Shown here one piece after another: positions 35,051-45,200 of a stretch of 64,000 nt of DNA. The position numbers were made by a program, and so were the translations under genes. The notes beneath the pieces are model-generated. The model saw only the letters and a program-made list of their open reading frames with translations. It did no database searches and had not been told where the DNA came from. The stretch comes from Flammeovirga pectinis (GTDB lineage Bacteria > Bacteroidota > Bacteroidia > Cytophagales > Flammeovirgaceae), in the NCBI RefSeq assembly GCF_003970675.1, contig NZ_CP034562.1, positions 1,798,001-1,862,000 on the forward strand. Reading direction: 5' to 3'. Each line of letters begins with the position of its first letter. Position 1 is the stretch's first letter.

Positions 35051-35923
35051 TCATTTTTGGGGTAAAATCTCTGAAAATGCAATTTCAGCTTCAATTTTTC
35101 CTTGATAAGCTACAAATTTATTTGTGTCTATTTGCTCAATACAGATATATAACAAACGGGAATCGTCAAAATAATCCCATTTTTTAAATCTGTTTTCTAT
35201 CGTATTAGATTTAAAAGAATGAATACTACCCTTGCTTTCTTCGTCTCTGTAGTAATTAGTTCCTTTATAAGTGATGACAGATTTAGGTCTTTGTTTTAAT
35301 AGGATTTCAGTATCTAAATTTTCATCAATTGAAAAGATATTTATCTTTTGCGTTGAACGAATAAATGGATTATTTACATTGTATTTTTTGAATATATAAC
35401 GTTCATCTATTCCGGTAATTAAGACAAGTTTTTCTTCACAATTTGTGTCTTCTGTAACATACTGAAAATGTTCGACAACTTTATATGTTTGCAAATTGTA
35501 ATCTAACAAGAAACCTATTTGAAGATCTTCTACATTAATTTTAGAAGGGTCGTAGTTGAAATCTCTTTCTAGTATATTTTTGTTATCTTTTTTAGTATAC
35601 GGAATTTGTATATCTAATTTATTGAATATTTTTTCTGGAAGTCTTGAAGCTTTTTTACTAATCAAAAATAGATATCCTAGAGATCCAACAACTAGAAAAG
35701 GCAAGATTTCCCAATTGTAGACAAACCCAACAATATTTACTGCAATTAACCCTTTTCGGGTATAAACAATTCCTTTTATCTGTTTTTGTAACTCCATAAA
35801 AAAAGAATTTTTTTGTGGAGATGAAAGTGATTCTACTCTAACATTACTATTCAGCATAATTGTATTCGATGTTAGTGTAGGCCAAAAATATTTTTTTATC
35901 ACTTTTCTAATATTTTTCAACAT
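35051..35923 (-). CDS. Membrane-anchored DUF4178-like protein
   Basis: A 290-residue protein. The basic N-terminus (1-50) precedes one or two hydrophobic segments (about 52-88: GLIAVNIVGFVYNWEILPFL). The following soluble domain has DLQIGFLLDYNLQTYKVVEH and YRDEESKGSIHSF...FKKWDYFDDSRLLYICIE, a layout that resembles the DUF4178 domain (short beta-rich module repeated or tandem), with weak certainty. No catalytic motif is seen. It lies upstream of lptB in the same direction, 129 bases apart. Role unknown. Confidence 0.5.
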   Translation of the reverse strand: MLKNIRKVIKKYFWPTLTSNTIMLNSNVRVESLSSPQKNSFFMELQKQIKGIVYTRKGLIAVNIVGFVYNWEILPFLVVGSLGYLFLISKKASRLPEKIFNKLDIQIPYTKKDNKNILERDFNYDPSKINVEDLQIGFLLDYNLQTYKVVEHFQYVTEDTNCEEKLVLITGIDERYIFKKYNVNNPFIRSTQKINIFSIDENLDTEILLKQRPKSVITYKGTNYYRDEESKGSIHSFKSNTIENRFKKWDYFDDSRLLYICIEQIDTNKFVAYQGKIEAEIAFSEILPQK

Positions 35924-36086
35924 AAAAAAATTTTATATTATTTGAATAATTTACATATTTACAACAATAATAAGTTACATAGATAATTTCTTTGTTATTT
36001 TTTATTCAATAATTATGGTGGTATGATTTTTTCTATATCATAATTGTTAAATTTACATATAATCAATAAACTTATCCGATACTAAT

Positions 36087-36464
36087 ATGGCTGTTGAAAA
36101 ATTACGATATTCCGCTGAAGATTTAAAAGAATTTGAAACACTTTTAAATGACAAGCTAGAAAAAACGATTAACGAATTAGAGCACTTAAATCATTCCATT
36201 AAAAAAGATACAAGTGGTCATGATTCTAACCATTCTGGAGGAAAAACTTTAGAAGATGGTGCAGATGCTTTTGAAAAGGAGCAACTTAATCAATTAGCTG
36301 CTCGATCAATGAAATATAAGCAACAACTTGAAAAAGCTCTTGTTAGAATTAAAACAGGAACTTATGGAGTTTGTATTGATACAGGCAACCTTATTTCAAA
36401 AGAAAGATTGATGGCAGTACCTCATACTCAGCACTCAATTGAGGCGAAATTGAAGAGAAACTAA
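36087..36464 (+). CDS. DksA/TraR-family protein with degenerate zinc site
   Basis: A 125-residue protein of the DksA/TraR family, which binds the RNA polymerase secondary channel and tunes promoters with ppGpp. The coiled-coil helices span about 10-90 and the C-terminal part is GTYGVCIDTGNLISKERLMA. Only one of the four zinc cysteines is present: C96 remains; the other positions are T99, S117 and A120. Loss of some cysteines occurs in other Bacteroidota members. Its low-complexity acidic linker carries DTSGHDSNHSGG. It is followed by scpB after 61 bases. Confidence 0.85.
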   Translation: MAVEKLRYSAEDLKEFETLLNDKLEKTINELEHLNHSIKKDTSGHDSNHSGGKTLEDGADAFEKEQLNQLAARSMKYKQQLEKALVRIKTGTYGVCIDTGNLISKERLMAVPHTQHSIEAKLKRN

Positions 36465-36525
36465 TTTTACTAAAAGATTTTTAAATTTGACACTTAACAT
36501 ATAAGTTAAGTGTCTTCTTTTTTTA

Positions 36526-37125
36526 ATGGAAGATTTACAAAGACAATTAGAGGCAATGATTTTTGTTGCTGTTGAACCTATATCAATAGAAGAATTAGAG
36601 GCAACTCTAAACGAATTAGACGAAGAAAACACAATAGGGAAAAAAGAAATTGAGGAGAATATTGATAGCTTAATCAAGAAATATAAGTCTAAAAGTCATT
36701 CTTTTGAATTAGTAAAAAATGGTGAGGGCTATAATTTTCTGACAAAAAAGAAATATAGGGAAGTTGTAAATCTCATGTTGAAGAATCGTTCTAGAAGACG
36801 ATTATCTAAATCGGCATTAGAAACATTATCTATTGTTGCTTATAGACAGCCAATTACAAAAGGCGAAATTGAAAAAATTAGAGGAGTAGGTAGCGATTAT
36901 GCTATGAAGAAACTTCTACAACGCGAATTAGTAAAGATGAAAGGAAAATCTGATGCTATAGGTAGACCAATGTTGTACGGAACAACTGACAAGTTCTTAG
37001 AGTACTTTGGGATATCTTCTTTAAAAGACTTACCCTCTCCCAAAGAGTTTTCAGAAGAGGATTTAAGTGATGGGCCAGATGATTTTCCTCCAAATCCGGA
37101 AATAAAAAAAGCAGAAAATAGTTAA
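36526..37125 (+). CDS. scpB: SMC-Scp complex subunit ScpB
   Basis: Winged-helix kleisin partner in the condensin SMC-ScpAB that compacts and segregates chromosomes. The 199-residue protein starts with LQRQLEAMIFVAVEPISIEEL, and the second winged helix has RLSKSALETLSIVAYRQPITKGEIEKIRGV, a family signature, then GRPMLYGTTDKFLEYFGISSLKDLP. The C-terminal 25 residues are acidic and variable. Length is usual. scpA is not adjacent. The terminator overlaps the stop codon. Confidence 0.95.
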   Translation: MEDLQRQLEAMIFVAVEPISIEELEATLNELDEENTIGKKEIEENIDSLIKKYKSKSHSFELVKNGEGYNFLTKKKYREVVNLMLKNRSRRRLSKSALETLSIVAYRQPITKGEIEKIRGVGSDYAMKKLLQRELVKMKGKSDAIGRPMLYGTTDKFLEYFGISSLKDLPSPKEFSEEDLSDGPDDFPPNPEIKKAENS

Positions 37126-37143
37126 ACTAATTTCTGCTTTTTC
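37105..37143. terminator. Bidirectional terminator at the scpB 3' end
   Basis: Stem AAAAGCAGAAA (37107-37117) with TTTCTGCTTTT (37131-37141); inner TAGT/ACTA pairs extend it. The scpB stop codon lies in the loop. Confidence 0.8.
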
Positions 37144-37163
37144 TATATATCTATTATTCTGAA

Positions 37164-37838
37164 TTAACCTCTCTTAGAAATCTCATCTCTAATTTCAGCT
37201 GCCTTCATATAATCTTCATTATCTATTGCTTTTTTTAATAATGAATTTAATTGATCAACAGATAAAGTTGCTATCGAATCAGAATCTGATACAACAGGAG
37301 TAGTGTCTGCTACTTCCGCTTCGTCTTCCTCATCTTCAATCCCTTCAAAATCTTCAATTTCTAATTCATCATCATCTTCTTCCTCAAGCTCATCATCAAT
37401 GTGATCCATTTCATCTTGTTCAAGTTCTTCAACTTGAATACCTGCTTCTTCCATGATATTTTCAAACACATAGATAGGAGCATTAAAACGGATGCCAATG
37501 GCTACAGCATCAGAAGGCCTAGAATCTAACACTATTTCTTCTCCTTCTGCAGTAATAATATGGATATCAGCAAAAAATACACCTTCTTTCAAATTTGAAA
37601 TCTGAATGTGATTAATTGATGCACCTAATTTTAATGCAAAACTTTTGAATAAATCATGAGTCATAGGTCTGTTTGAAGAAATTTTTTCAATTTCTAAAGC
37701 AATTGCTTGTGCTTCAAACATACCAATAATAATGGGTAATCTTCTATTCCCGTGCTTTTCTCCTAATACCAAGGCAAATGAACCATGGGAAGTATGGCTT
37801 GCGGAAAGCCCTAATATTTCTAATCTTACTTTGTTCAA
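37164..37838 (-). CDS. Bifunctional nuclease family protein (DUF151) with acidic linker and UVR motif
   Basis: DUF151 proteins have DNase and RNase activity in a few tested bacteria and plants; cellular role is unclear. The 224-residue product has the DUF151 domain (about 1-135) with GSFALVLGEKHGNRRLPIIIGMFEAQAIA and DSRPSDAVAIGIR, a highly acidic linker (about 138-185, mostly Glu and Asp), and a C-terminal UvrB/UvrC-type motif, LKKAIDNEDYMKAAEIRDEI. This domain order is common in Bacteroidota. The start codon is TTG (37836-37838); no ATG or GTG is available upstream in frame before a stop. Confidence 0.9.
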   Translation of the reverse strand: MNKVRLEILGLSASHTSHGSFALVLGEKHGNRRLPIIIGMFEAQAIALEIEKISSNRPMTHDLFKSFALKLGASINHIQISNLKEGVFFADIHIITAEGEEIVLDSRPSDAVAIGIRFNAPIYVFENIMEEAGIQVEELEQDEMDHIDDELEEEDDDELEIEDFEGIEDEEDEAEVADTTPVVSDSDSIATLSVDQLNSLLKKAIDNEDYMKAAEIRDEISKRG

Positions 37839-37889
37839 GACTGCTTCAATTAATTTTTCATCACAAAGCTAAACATAATACATTAAAAT

Positions 37890-39062
37890 CTAAATCGAAT
37901 TTTGCTGACTTAGTTGTTTTATTGCAATATCTAGCTCATCCATAGTATCTACTTCGCTTAAAGTATGCTCAGAGAGGGGTTCAATAAGTTTAATATTTAC
38001 ATCTTCAAGAACCTCTCTTAGAGAATTTTTACCAAAAGCTAATGCTTGTAATAATTTTAAATATGCTCTCGGTTCCCATATACCTAATAAAGGTTGAGGA
38101 GAACCTGTATCTTTTGCTTTATATAAAGTGGCTATTTTAGAAGGATCCCTTTGCTGAATCAAATGTAAGATTGTTTTATCATCTACAAATGGTAGATCAA
38201 CAGCTACGGTCATCCATGCTGCATTGGGATTATGCCTAAAAGCCGTTAATAATGCCCCAAATGGTCCTAAACCTAAAAAAGTATCGGGTAGGAGATTCAT
38301 TTGGTCAGAAAAGTCTTCTAGTTGCTGAGGTCTACAAGACATAAAAGTAGCGTTTGTATATTTCATCATCAATTCCTTCATGTGAAAACGCTGCTCTCTG
38401 CCGTGATAATTGATCTTAGCTTTATCTTTACCACCCATTCTTTTACTTTTCCCTCCAGCTAATAGTAAACCATTTATTTTAGGTACCGTTGCTGTTAAAA
38501 CATTCTCAAAAAATTGAGCAATTCCATGAATCTTTTCTATCTCAAAAGAAGGTTTATGTAAAATGTTGGGTATTCTTTCTAAAAGAATTTCTGGTATATC
38601 TTCTTGAGATGTATTTTCAGCATAAATAATACAAAGAAGATTACTTAACCTATTTAATTTCCGATAAAGTTTTGTCGAATTTTCTTTATCAATAATTAAT
38701 ATCTGTTTTGATGCTTTAAAATGATTTCCATTTATAAGTGCAACATCAATATCGTTCAGTTCTACATGTCTATCGGTTACAGTAAGTGCCTTTCTGTAAT
38801 CAATTCTCGAGAAGGTTATTTTATCAATTAATTCTATTCTTGCTTTATGATTTAACGCACTTCGAGAGTCAGCTCCTAATTCTTTTTCAAGTTCTGAATT
38901 CTGATGGTCACAATCAATATAGCCAATATTCCACTTTTGGGATAATATTTCTGAAAGCATAAAAGACAACTCTTTTATCTTTCCTGAAGTTGTTCCTAAA
39001 AAGGCGATCTCCGTTCTACAAAAACGACCTACTGTTGGTCGCGATAAATCACTCTCCTGCAT
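37890..39062 (-). CDS. mobA: MobB-like/MobA fusion: molybdenum cofactor guanylyltransferase
   Basis: The C-terminal half (about 195-390) is MobA, which adds GMP to molybdopterin: LLLAGGKSKRMGGKDKAKI, then LPDTFLGLGPFGALLTAF and WMTVAVDLPFVD. The N-terminal half (about 15-190) has the layout of MobB (GTP-binding partner), but its P-loop is degenerate: FLGTTSGKIKEL rather than GxxGxGKT/S. It also keeps DRHVELND- and ALINGNHFKASKQI-type segments. Whether the N-domain still binds nucleotide is open. No other molybdenum cofactor genes are near. A fusion like this is known in Bacteroidota. Confidence 0.82.
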   Translation of the reverse strand: MQESDLSRPTVGRFCRTEIAFLGTTSGKIKELSFMLSEILSQKWNIGYIDCDHQNSELEKELGADSRSALNHKARIELIDKITFSRIDYRKALTVTDRHVELNDIDVALINGNHFKASKQILIIDKENSTKLYRKLNRLSNLLCIIYAENTSQEDIPEILLERIPNILHKPSFEIEKIHGIAQFFENVLTATVPKINGLLLAGGKSKRMGGKDKAKINYHGREQRFHMKELMMKYTNATFMSCRPQQLEDFSDQMNLLPDTFLGLGPFGALLTAFRHNPNAAWMTVAVDLPFVDDKTILHLIQQRDPSKIATLYKAKDTGSPQPLLGIWEPRAYLKLLQALAFGKNSLREVLEDVNIKLIEPLSEHTLSEVDTMDELDIAIKQLSQQNSI

Positions 39063-39109
39063 AAGATCTATAGTAGTTAATTATTATATATATAAAGATA
39101 ACAAAAAGT

Positions 39110-41539
39110 CTAGAGGTGCAAAATCATTTTTACATTGAAAAACCTCTGAGACAAAGTATTTGGAACTGCATATTGAGTTCCATCGTATGTAGAGACCCAT
39201 GTATGCGATATAACATTATTATTACCCAGAACATTTAAAATTTCTAATCCAATTGATAAATTCTTCATAAATTCTTCATTTGGGTTTTCACTGTTCTTAT
39301 TTAACGCTATAATTTTCAATAATCCTACATCTAACCTCATATAATCATTACCTCCGCTAAAAGAGTTTCTTAATTCTGGGTTATTAGGCGGACCGAAAGG
39401 TAAACCTGAACCATACATAAACCTTAAATTCATTCTCATACTCGGGTTATTTGGCAAATGATCTTGGAAGAACATCGCAAATGTTACTCTTTGGTCAGTA
39501 GGACGTCTAATATAGCCTCTAGGATCACCATCAATTTTTTCTTTAGTACTCATAACACTTAGTGAAACCCAAGATTGAGTACCAGGAATAAATTCTCCAC
39601 TTAATCTAGTATCTATACCTGCTGCATAAGCAACCCCTTGATTTTCTCCAGAGTACCTAATTCTAATATTATCAACATCATAAGGTACAACATTCCAAAG
39701 TTGTTTGTAATAAACTTCTGATATCAATTTAAATGGGCGGCCCCATTGTTTAAAGTTATAATCAAATCCACCCATAAAATGAAGTGATCCTTGTGCCTTA
39801 AGATCCATATTTACAGTTCCGTCAGGTCTACGCATTTCTCTGTAGAATGGAGGTTGATAATAGACACCTGAAGCAAATGTGAACACAAAATCTTTTTCCC
39901 ATTCAGGATTAAAAGAATATTGTACTCTTGGACTAATATTTAATTCTTGATTTATACTCCAAAAAGTACCTCTTAAACCCAGGGTAATTGCATGCTTATC
40001 ATTTAAAGACCTATAGGTTGTTTGTGCGTAAGCAGAGTACCTTTGAGATTGTAGTGTATTTGTTGTTTTAATTTGATCTTCAACACTAAGAATATAATCA
40101 GCTGAGTCTAAAAAAGAGTATTCATTTAGGTTGTCATTTATATCTTCAAATTTTACTTGTACACCAAATTCAGTTTTGAAAAGATCATTATGAATTAGCT
40201 CATTTCTATTTTCAACAATAAATACTTTTCCTTTAAGTGTATTTCTCGAATATTGATATTCTCCACCTAAACCTTTCTCGGTAACACATCCATTAATTCC
40301 AGAATTAGTACCATCTAAATCACAAATTCTATAGCCACTTTCCAAGTTAGAGCGTTCTCTCTCTTGTGTAATCATAGCAGAGGTGATTAAATTTGATGTG
40401 AAATTATCATTGAAGTTGTGAATCAATTTTAAACCACCTTGGAAGGTATCATAATCTAATTGTTCTTTCCCTTCAAATGCAATAGTTAAATTGCTAACAC
40501 CTTCGCCTGTTTGAAAATTTGTACTTCTTGTACTTGGGAAGACAGAGTACCTATTTACACAATAAGATAGTATGGCATCTAAATACGTTTTTCCATATTT
40601 ATTTTTACCGGATAAATCAAAACTAAAATAAGACTGAACATCGCCAAATTTTGGTTTATATTCTCCTTGAGTTTGTAATGTATTTAATAAATATTCAGTT
40701 GATTTATATCTAGCACCAACGATAGCTGTATGTTTCTTGTTTTTTGATGCACCTTCTAGTGTTAGTGAACCGCCTAATAAAGAAGCTTCCAAAGTACCTC
40801 CAAAATTAAGAGGTTTCTTATATTGAATATTTAATGAAGAAGATAATTTATCACCATATTTTGATTGCCATCCACCAGAAGAAAATTCTATTTCTTGAAC
40901 CATATTTGTGTTCACAAAACTTAATCCTTCTTGCTGGCCAGCTCTGGCAATAAACGGGCGGTAAATTTCTATATTATTTACATATACTAAATTCTCGTCA
41001 AAGCTACCACCACGAACACTATAATCCGATGATAATTCATTATTAGATGCTATACCCAAAGCACCACTTGCTACAAGTTGTTGGGTAAATTCTCCATAAC
41101 CAACAGGTATCTCTCGTAGGTCTTCACCTTTTACGTAAATAGTACCTGCTTCATCTCTTGTTTCAATTTCTCTAGAATCAACAATTTTAACTTCTGAAAG
41201 TTGGTATATCTGTTTAAATAACTTGGTATCTAAAGTCTTAATTTCATCCTTATAAAGGGCTATCTGAAAGGCTCTAGGTGAGAAGGAAGGGTGATTAAAA
41301 AAGATAGTAACTGTACTATCCGAAGGAATAGTAAGAATATACGCTCCCTTATCGTTGGTTAAATAAAAATTGTTATTTGTACTTCCTTCTTGCACGAGTG
41401 CTGATTTTATTGGATTTCCTAAAGAATCCATTACCACCCCCCTCAACGTTGCAGTCTGTGCTTTTAACTCATTAAAGACTGAAAAAAAAGAGACAAATAT
41501 AAAAAATAGAAGTATAGATAACTTTAAGCTTTTAAGCAT
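39110..41539 (-). CDS. TonB-dependent outer-membrane receptor
   Basis: An 809-residue TonB-dependent receptor. The signal peptide (about 7-27) is followed by a carboxypeptidase-regulatory-like domain (ATLRGVVMDSLGNPIKSALV), a plug domain (about 120-230: SDYSVRGGSFDENLVYVNNIEIYRP), and a 22-strand beta-barrel that ends FFNVKMILHL. No SusD-type lipoprotein is adjacent, so it is not a typical SusCD polysaccharide locus. The ligand may be a metal chelate, peptide or sugar. Its upstream region holds an 11-bp inverted repeat (41573-41612). Confidence 0.93.
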   Translation of the reverse strand: MLKSLKLSILLFFIFVSFFSVFNELKAQTATLRGVVMDSLGNPIKSALVQEGSTNNNFYLTNDKGAYILTIPSDSTVTIFFNHPSFSPRAFQIALYKDEIKTLDTKLFKQIYQLSEVKIVDSREIETRDEAGTIYVKGEDLREIPVGYGEFTQQLVASGALGIASNNELSSDYSVRGGSFDENLVYVNNIEIYRPFIARAGQQEGLSFVNTNMVQEIEFSSGGWQSKYGDKLSSSLNIQYKKPLNFGGTLEASLLGGSLTLEGASKNKKHTAIVGARYKSTEYLLNTLQTQGEYKPKFGDVQSYFSFDLSGKNKYGKTYLDAILSYCVNRYSVFPSTRSTNFQTGEGVSNLTIAFEGKEQLDYDTFQGGLKLIHNFNDNFTSNLITSAMITQERERSNLESGYRICDLDGTNSGINGCVTEKGLGGEYQYSRNTLKGKVFIVENRNELIHNDLFKTEFGVQVKFEDINDNLNEYSFLDSADYILSVEDQIKTTNTLQSQRYSAYAQTTYRSLNDKHAITLGLRGTFWSINQELNISPRVQYSFNPEWEKDFVFTFASGVYYQPPFYREMRRPDGTVNMDLKAQGSLHFMGGFDYNFKQWGRPFKLISEVYYKQLWNVVPYDVDNIRIRYSGENQGVAYAAGIDTRLSGEFIPGTQSWVSLSVMSTKEKIDGDPRGYIRRPTDQRVTFAMFFQDHLPNNPSMRMNLRFMYGSGLPFGPPNNPELRNSFSGGNDYMRLDVGLLKIIALNKNSENPNEEFMKNLSIGLEILNVLGNNNVISHTWVSTYDGTQYAVPNTLSQRFFNVKMILHL

Positions 41540-41572
41540 AATAGTTCAGATAGTTTAAAAAAATATGACTAA

Positions 41573-41612
41573 CACTAAATTAGCACATCAGAATAATAGT
41601 ACTAATTTAGTG
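41573..41612. repeat. 11-bp perfect inverted repeat upstream of the TonB receptor
   Basis: CACTAAATTAG (41573-41583) and CTAATTTAGTG (41602-41612) with an 18-base spacer, in the divergent region between the TonB receptor and the 41713 gene. It could be an operator or the root of a cruciform/hairpin. Confidence 0.55.
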
Positions 41613-41712
41613 ATTTTAAAAACTTGTTTGCATCTTAGGGAAAAATATTTGTACGACTATATATTCTTTACCAGCTTTATTTTCTCTTTTTTATCGTTTT
41701 AAACTATCAATT

Positions 41713-42153
41713 ATGTATAAAGTAAAAGACAGCAACAGCAAAATTATTGACAACGCAAAAGATTATTTTGGCGTAAACTTTCCAGACGATCAACCACTAG
41801 ATCAAGCATATCTACACATTGGAATTTTCATAGGGTGGGCAATAGAAAAAGATTTTTTAGATGAAGAATTTAATGATGAATTTTTTAGTTTATTTATTCG
41901 CTTTAAAAACCGAGATATTACGTCAATAATCCTTGCAGAAACTTTAGATGGAGTAGTTGAAATTGACTTTTTCAACACTAAAGCACAAGATTTTGTGAGA
42001 AACTATTATTCAAGTGGAGAGTACGTTCATGATTATAAAAACATATTAGGGAAAAGTTTAGATTCTATTTTTCATGTAGAAGATTCTTGGAAGAATTATG
42101 ATACAATGAAAGCAATAATAGAGAAGAAATATATGTTATGGCTAAAAAGCTAA
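41713..42153 (+). CDS. Small acidic protein, DUF7832-like, unknown function
   Basis: A 146-residue soluble protein, rich in Asp, Glu and aromatic residues. The motif DQAYLHIGIFIGWAIEKDFL (about 29-48) recalls a domain of unknown function found in stand-alone bacterial proteins (DUF7832 is my best guess). The C-terminal part has HDYKNILGKSLDSIFHVEDSW. No cysteine, no signal peptide, no catalytic pattern. It stands alone, 113 bases before tamB. Function cannot be inferred. Confidence 0.6.
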   Translation: MYKVKDSNSKIIDNAKDYFGVNFPDDQPLDQAYLHIGIFIGWAIEKDFLDEEFNDEFFSLFIRFKNRDITSIILAETLDGVVEIDFFNTKAQDFVRNYYSSGEYVHDYKNILGKSLDSIFHVEDSWKNYDTMKAIIEKKYMLWLKS

Positions 42154-42266
42154 TCGATTAACATTTATAATTAAGAATTTCTTAAAATCAATCAGTATTT
42201 GTTTTTACCTTTAAAGAATATTTATTCTATCTAACTCATACAAGTGAAAACTTTTTCTATTCGATA

Positions 42267-45200
42267 ATGAAAGGAACTTTCAAACGAATATTTTTTGCAA
42301 TACTCTTATTATTCATAATTCTATTAAGTACTATTTATGGAATATTAAGGGTTCCTTATGTGCAAAATATTGCTGTAAATAAAATAACATCATACGTTTC
42401 AGAACTTACAAAAAGTGAGGTTAAAGTTGGCTATATAGCACTTGATTTTCCGAAAACTTTGGTGTTAGAAAATGTAGATTTACAAGAACCTAATGGAGAT
42501 AATTTTCTTCATTTATCTAAACTTGAAGTCGATATAGACCTAGAAACAATTTCTTTAGAGAGAATTGTTATTAATGATATTGGTTTACATTCTTTACATA
42601 CATCTATAAGAGTAAATAGAGCAGGTGATTTTAATTTTAATTATTTAATTAATGCATTTGTATCAGATTCTACAACAACTGAAGCTGTGGAAGAGGATAC
42701 AACAAGTACAGCAATTCCTCCAATTATTATTAATAATATTCAATTAACAGATGTGCGTTTTCATTACTTGGATAGTGTAATGAACATTAAAACAGATGTG
42801 AAGGTAAATTCATTAACTACGCAGATACCTTTAATTGACATTAATACATCAACTTATACTATCAATTCAATAGATCTTTATGGTACTCAAATTGATCATT
42901 TGCAGTTTGATGAAGCAACTCTAGTTGAAGAAGAAACTAACACTGATTCAGAAGGAGAAACTAGTTTTATATTATCTCTTTTAACTGCAAACATTAATGA
43001 TTTTTTAATTAATTATACAGATAATACCACAAAAGATAAAGCAACAATAAAGGTTCAGCAATTATCTATAAATAACCATTCTTTTGACCTTTTAGAACAA
43101 GATATAAAGTTTGAAAACTTATTTCTAGACAATACACTAATTAGTTATAGTACTAAAAGTGATACACTAAATACACAACCAGAAGAGCAAGTTACTAACC
43201 CTAAACTAGAATACTTAAAGTCATTAGACATTGGTTGGAAAGTAGCCATTACTAAATCATCTATAAATAATTTAAAATTAGTGTACGATGATAACCTTTA
43301 CAAGCCAACAATGCAGGGTTTAGATCCAAATCATATCTACTTTAAGAAGATTGATTTAGATGTAAATAATTTAAATGTTTCTGATGATGAAATTAAGTTA
43401 GATGTACCATCATTAAAGGCATTTGAAAAGAATGGATTATCGCTTACAAATTTCTCTACAGAAATAAGTATTAAGCCTCAAGAACTACATGTAAAAGACT
43501 TATTGATAGAAATAAATAACAGTTTCTTATACAACGATCTTTATTTAAAATACCCTAACCTTTATACAATAGGGGATCATCTTGATAAACTTTATTTCCG
43601 AAATCATTTACTGAGATCACATATTAGCTTTAATGATGCTTTAATATTTGATCCTTCATTAAAAAATGATAGTTCTATTAGTCCATTTATAACACACAAT
43701 ATAGATGGCAAAATGAAGGTAGAAGGAACAACTTCAGATATGTCTATTTCTGATGGTGAAATACGAAGTAGTTTAGGTTTAAATACTGATTTTAATCTTC
43801 AATTAAATAACGTTCTTTCAGAAGATTCTTTAAAATATCAGGTTGCAGTAGATTCTTTAAACTTTTATACAAATACATTAGCCAGTCTCTTTTTAGATGA
43901 TTCACTTAAAGAATCATTTTTAATTCCTCCACGTATTTTAGGTGATTTCAATTTAGCAGGTGATTTGAAAAATTTAAGAGCAAAATCAAATATTAGTTTA
44001 TTGCAAACTGGTGCTTTTAATTTCAGATTTCAGCTTAAAAATGAAGATGAGTATAGCTTTGAAACAAATACCTATAATCTTAATGTTGGTCAGATACTTA
44101 AAGACACTACTATAGGGAAAGTTAGTACACACCTTACCTCTAATGGTAAAGGGTTTGATATTGACTCGCTATTATTATCAACTATTAAGTTTCAATTAAA
44201 GAAAGCAGAATATAACAATTACGATTACGGTGGATTAGATGTAGCCTTAGAAATTGATAGAAAAGCGATAGTTTGGAAAGCCAATACAGACCAAAAGGAA
44301 TTATCAATTGATTTAACTGGTAATATAAATCTAAATGAGGAATTGCCAACAGCATCCATAATAGGTGATATTGGTAATGTTGATTTACGTGCTTTAAATT
44401 TCATGGAAGACTCTATAAGTTTTGGTATGAAAGTAAATTCTCAAACACATGGATTTGATATTTCTAATCTTAATACAACGCTAGACTTAAATGAAATTAA
44501 AATACAACAAGGTTTAAAAGAACAAGAAATATCATATCTAAAAACTCATATAGAAATTGATAGTACCCACATCCTTGGCAAGGTTGAATTAGAATCGATT
44601 AATGCTAATATATATTCTAATATCTCATTAGATAGTTTACCTATTGTGCTTGAACGATATTTCTCTCAGTATTTATCATCAAGAGCAATGATTGGTAGTT
44701 TGCCGCCATCAAAAGGAGTAATAACTGCAGAAATTAACATTGAGGATGGAGAATTACTTACTAAAGGAAATATAGATGACTTAGATACTTTAGAATTTAA
44801 CCAATGTACTTTTAATTTTGACGCTGCTTCAAATAAATTAGATTTTGACCTCGATATCCCGAGGTTAACCTATTCTGATATTGATATAGATTCTTTATAT
44901 GCAACAGTTGATGCTAATGGCACTGTATTGACATACAACTTTGGTTTAGGACTATTGGAGCTGATTGGATATGAAGATTATGCTATTCATAATTGGTCTA
45001 TAAGTGGTAATGCTGAGCATAATAATTTAAGAGTCCAAATTGATGGTAAATCAGAAGATAATTTAAACGAATGGCTATATATAGGAGGAGATTTAACACT
45101 AGATTCTACTACTTATAAATATGTATTTGATGATAGAGTTAGAATTAATAATAATGACTGGAAAATAGATAAAGAGAATTACATTTTGTCTTATGGGGGC

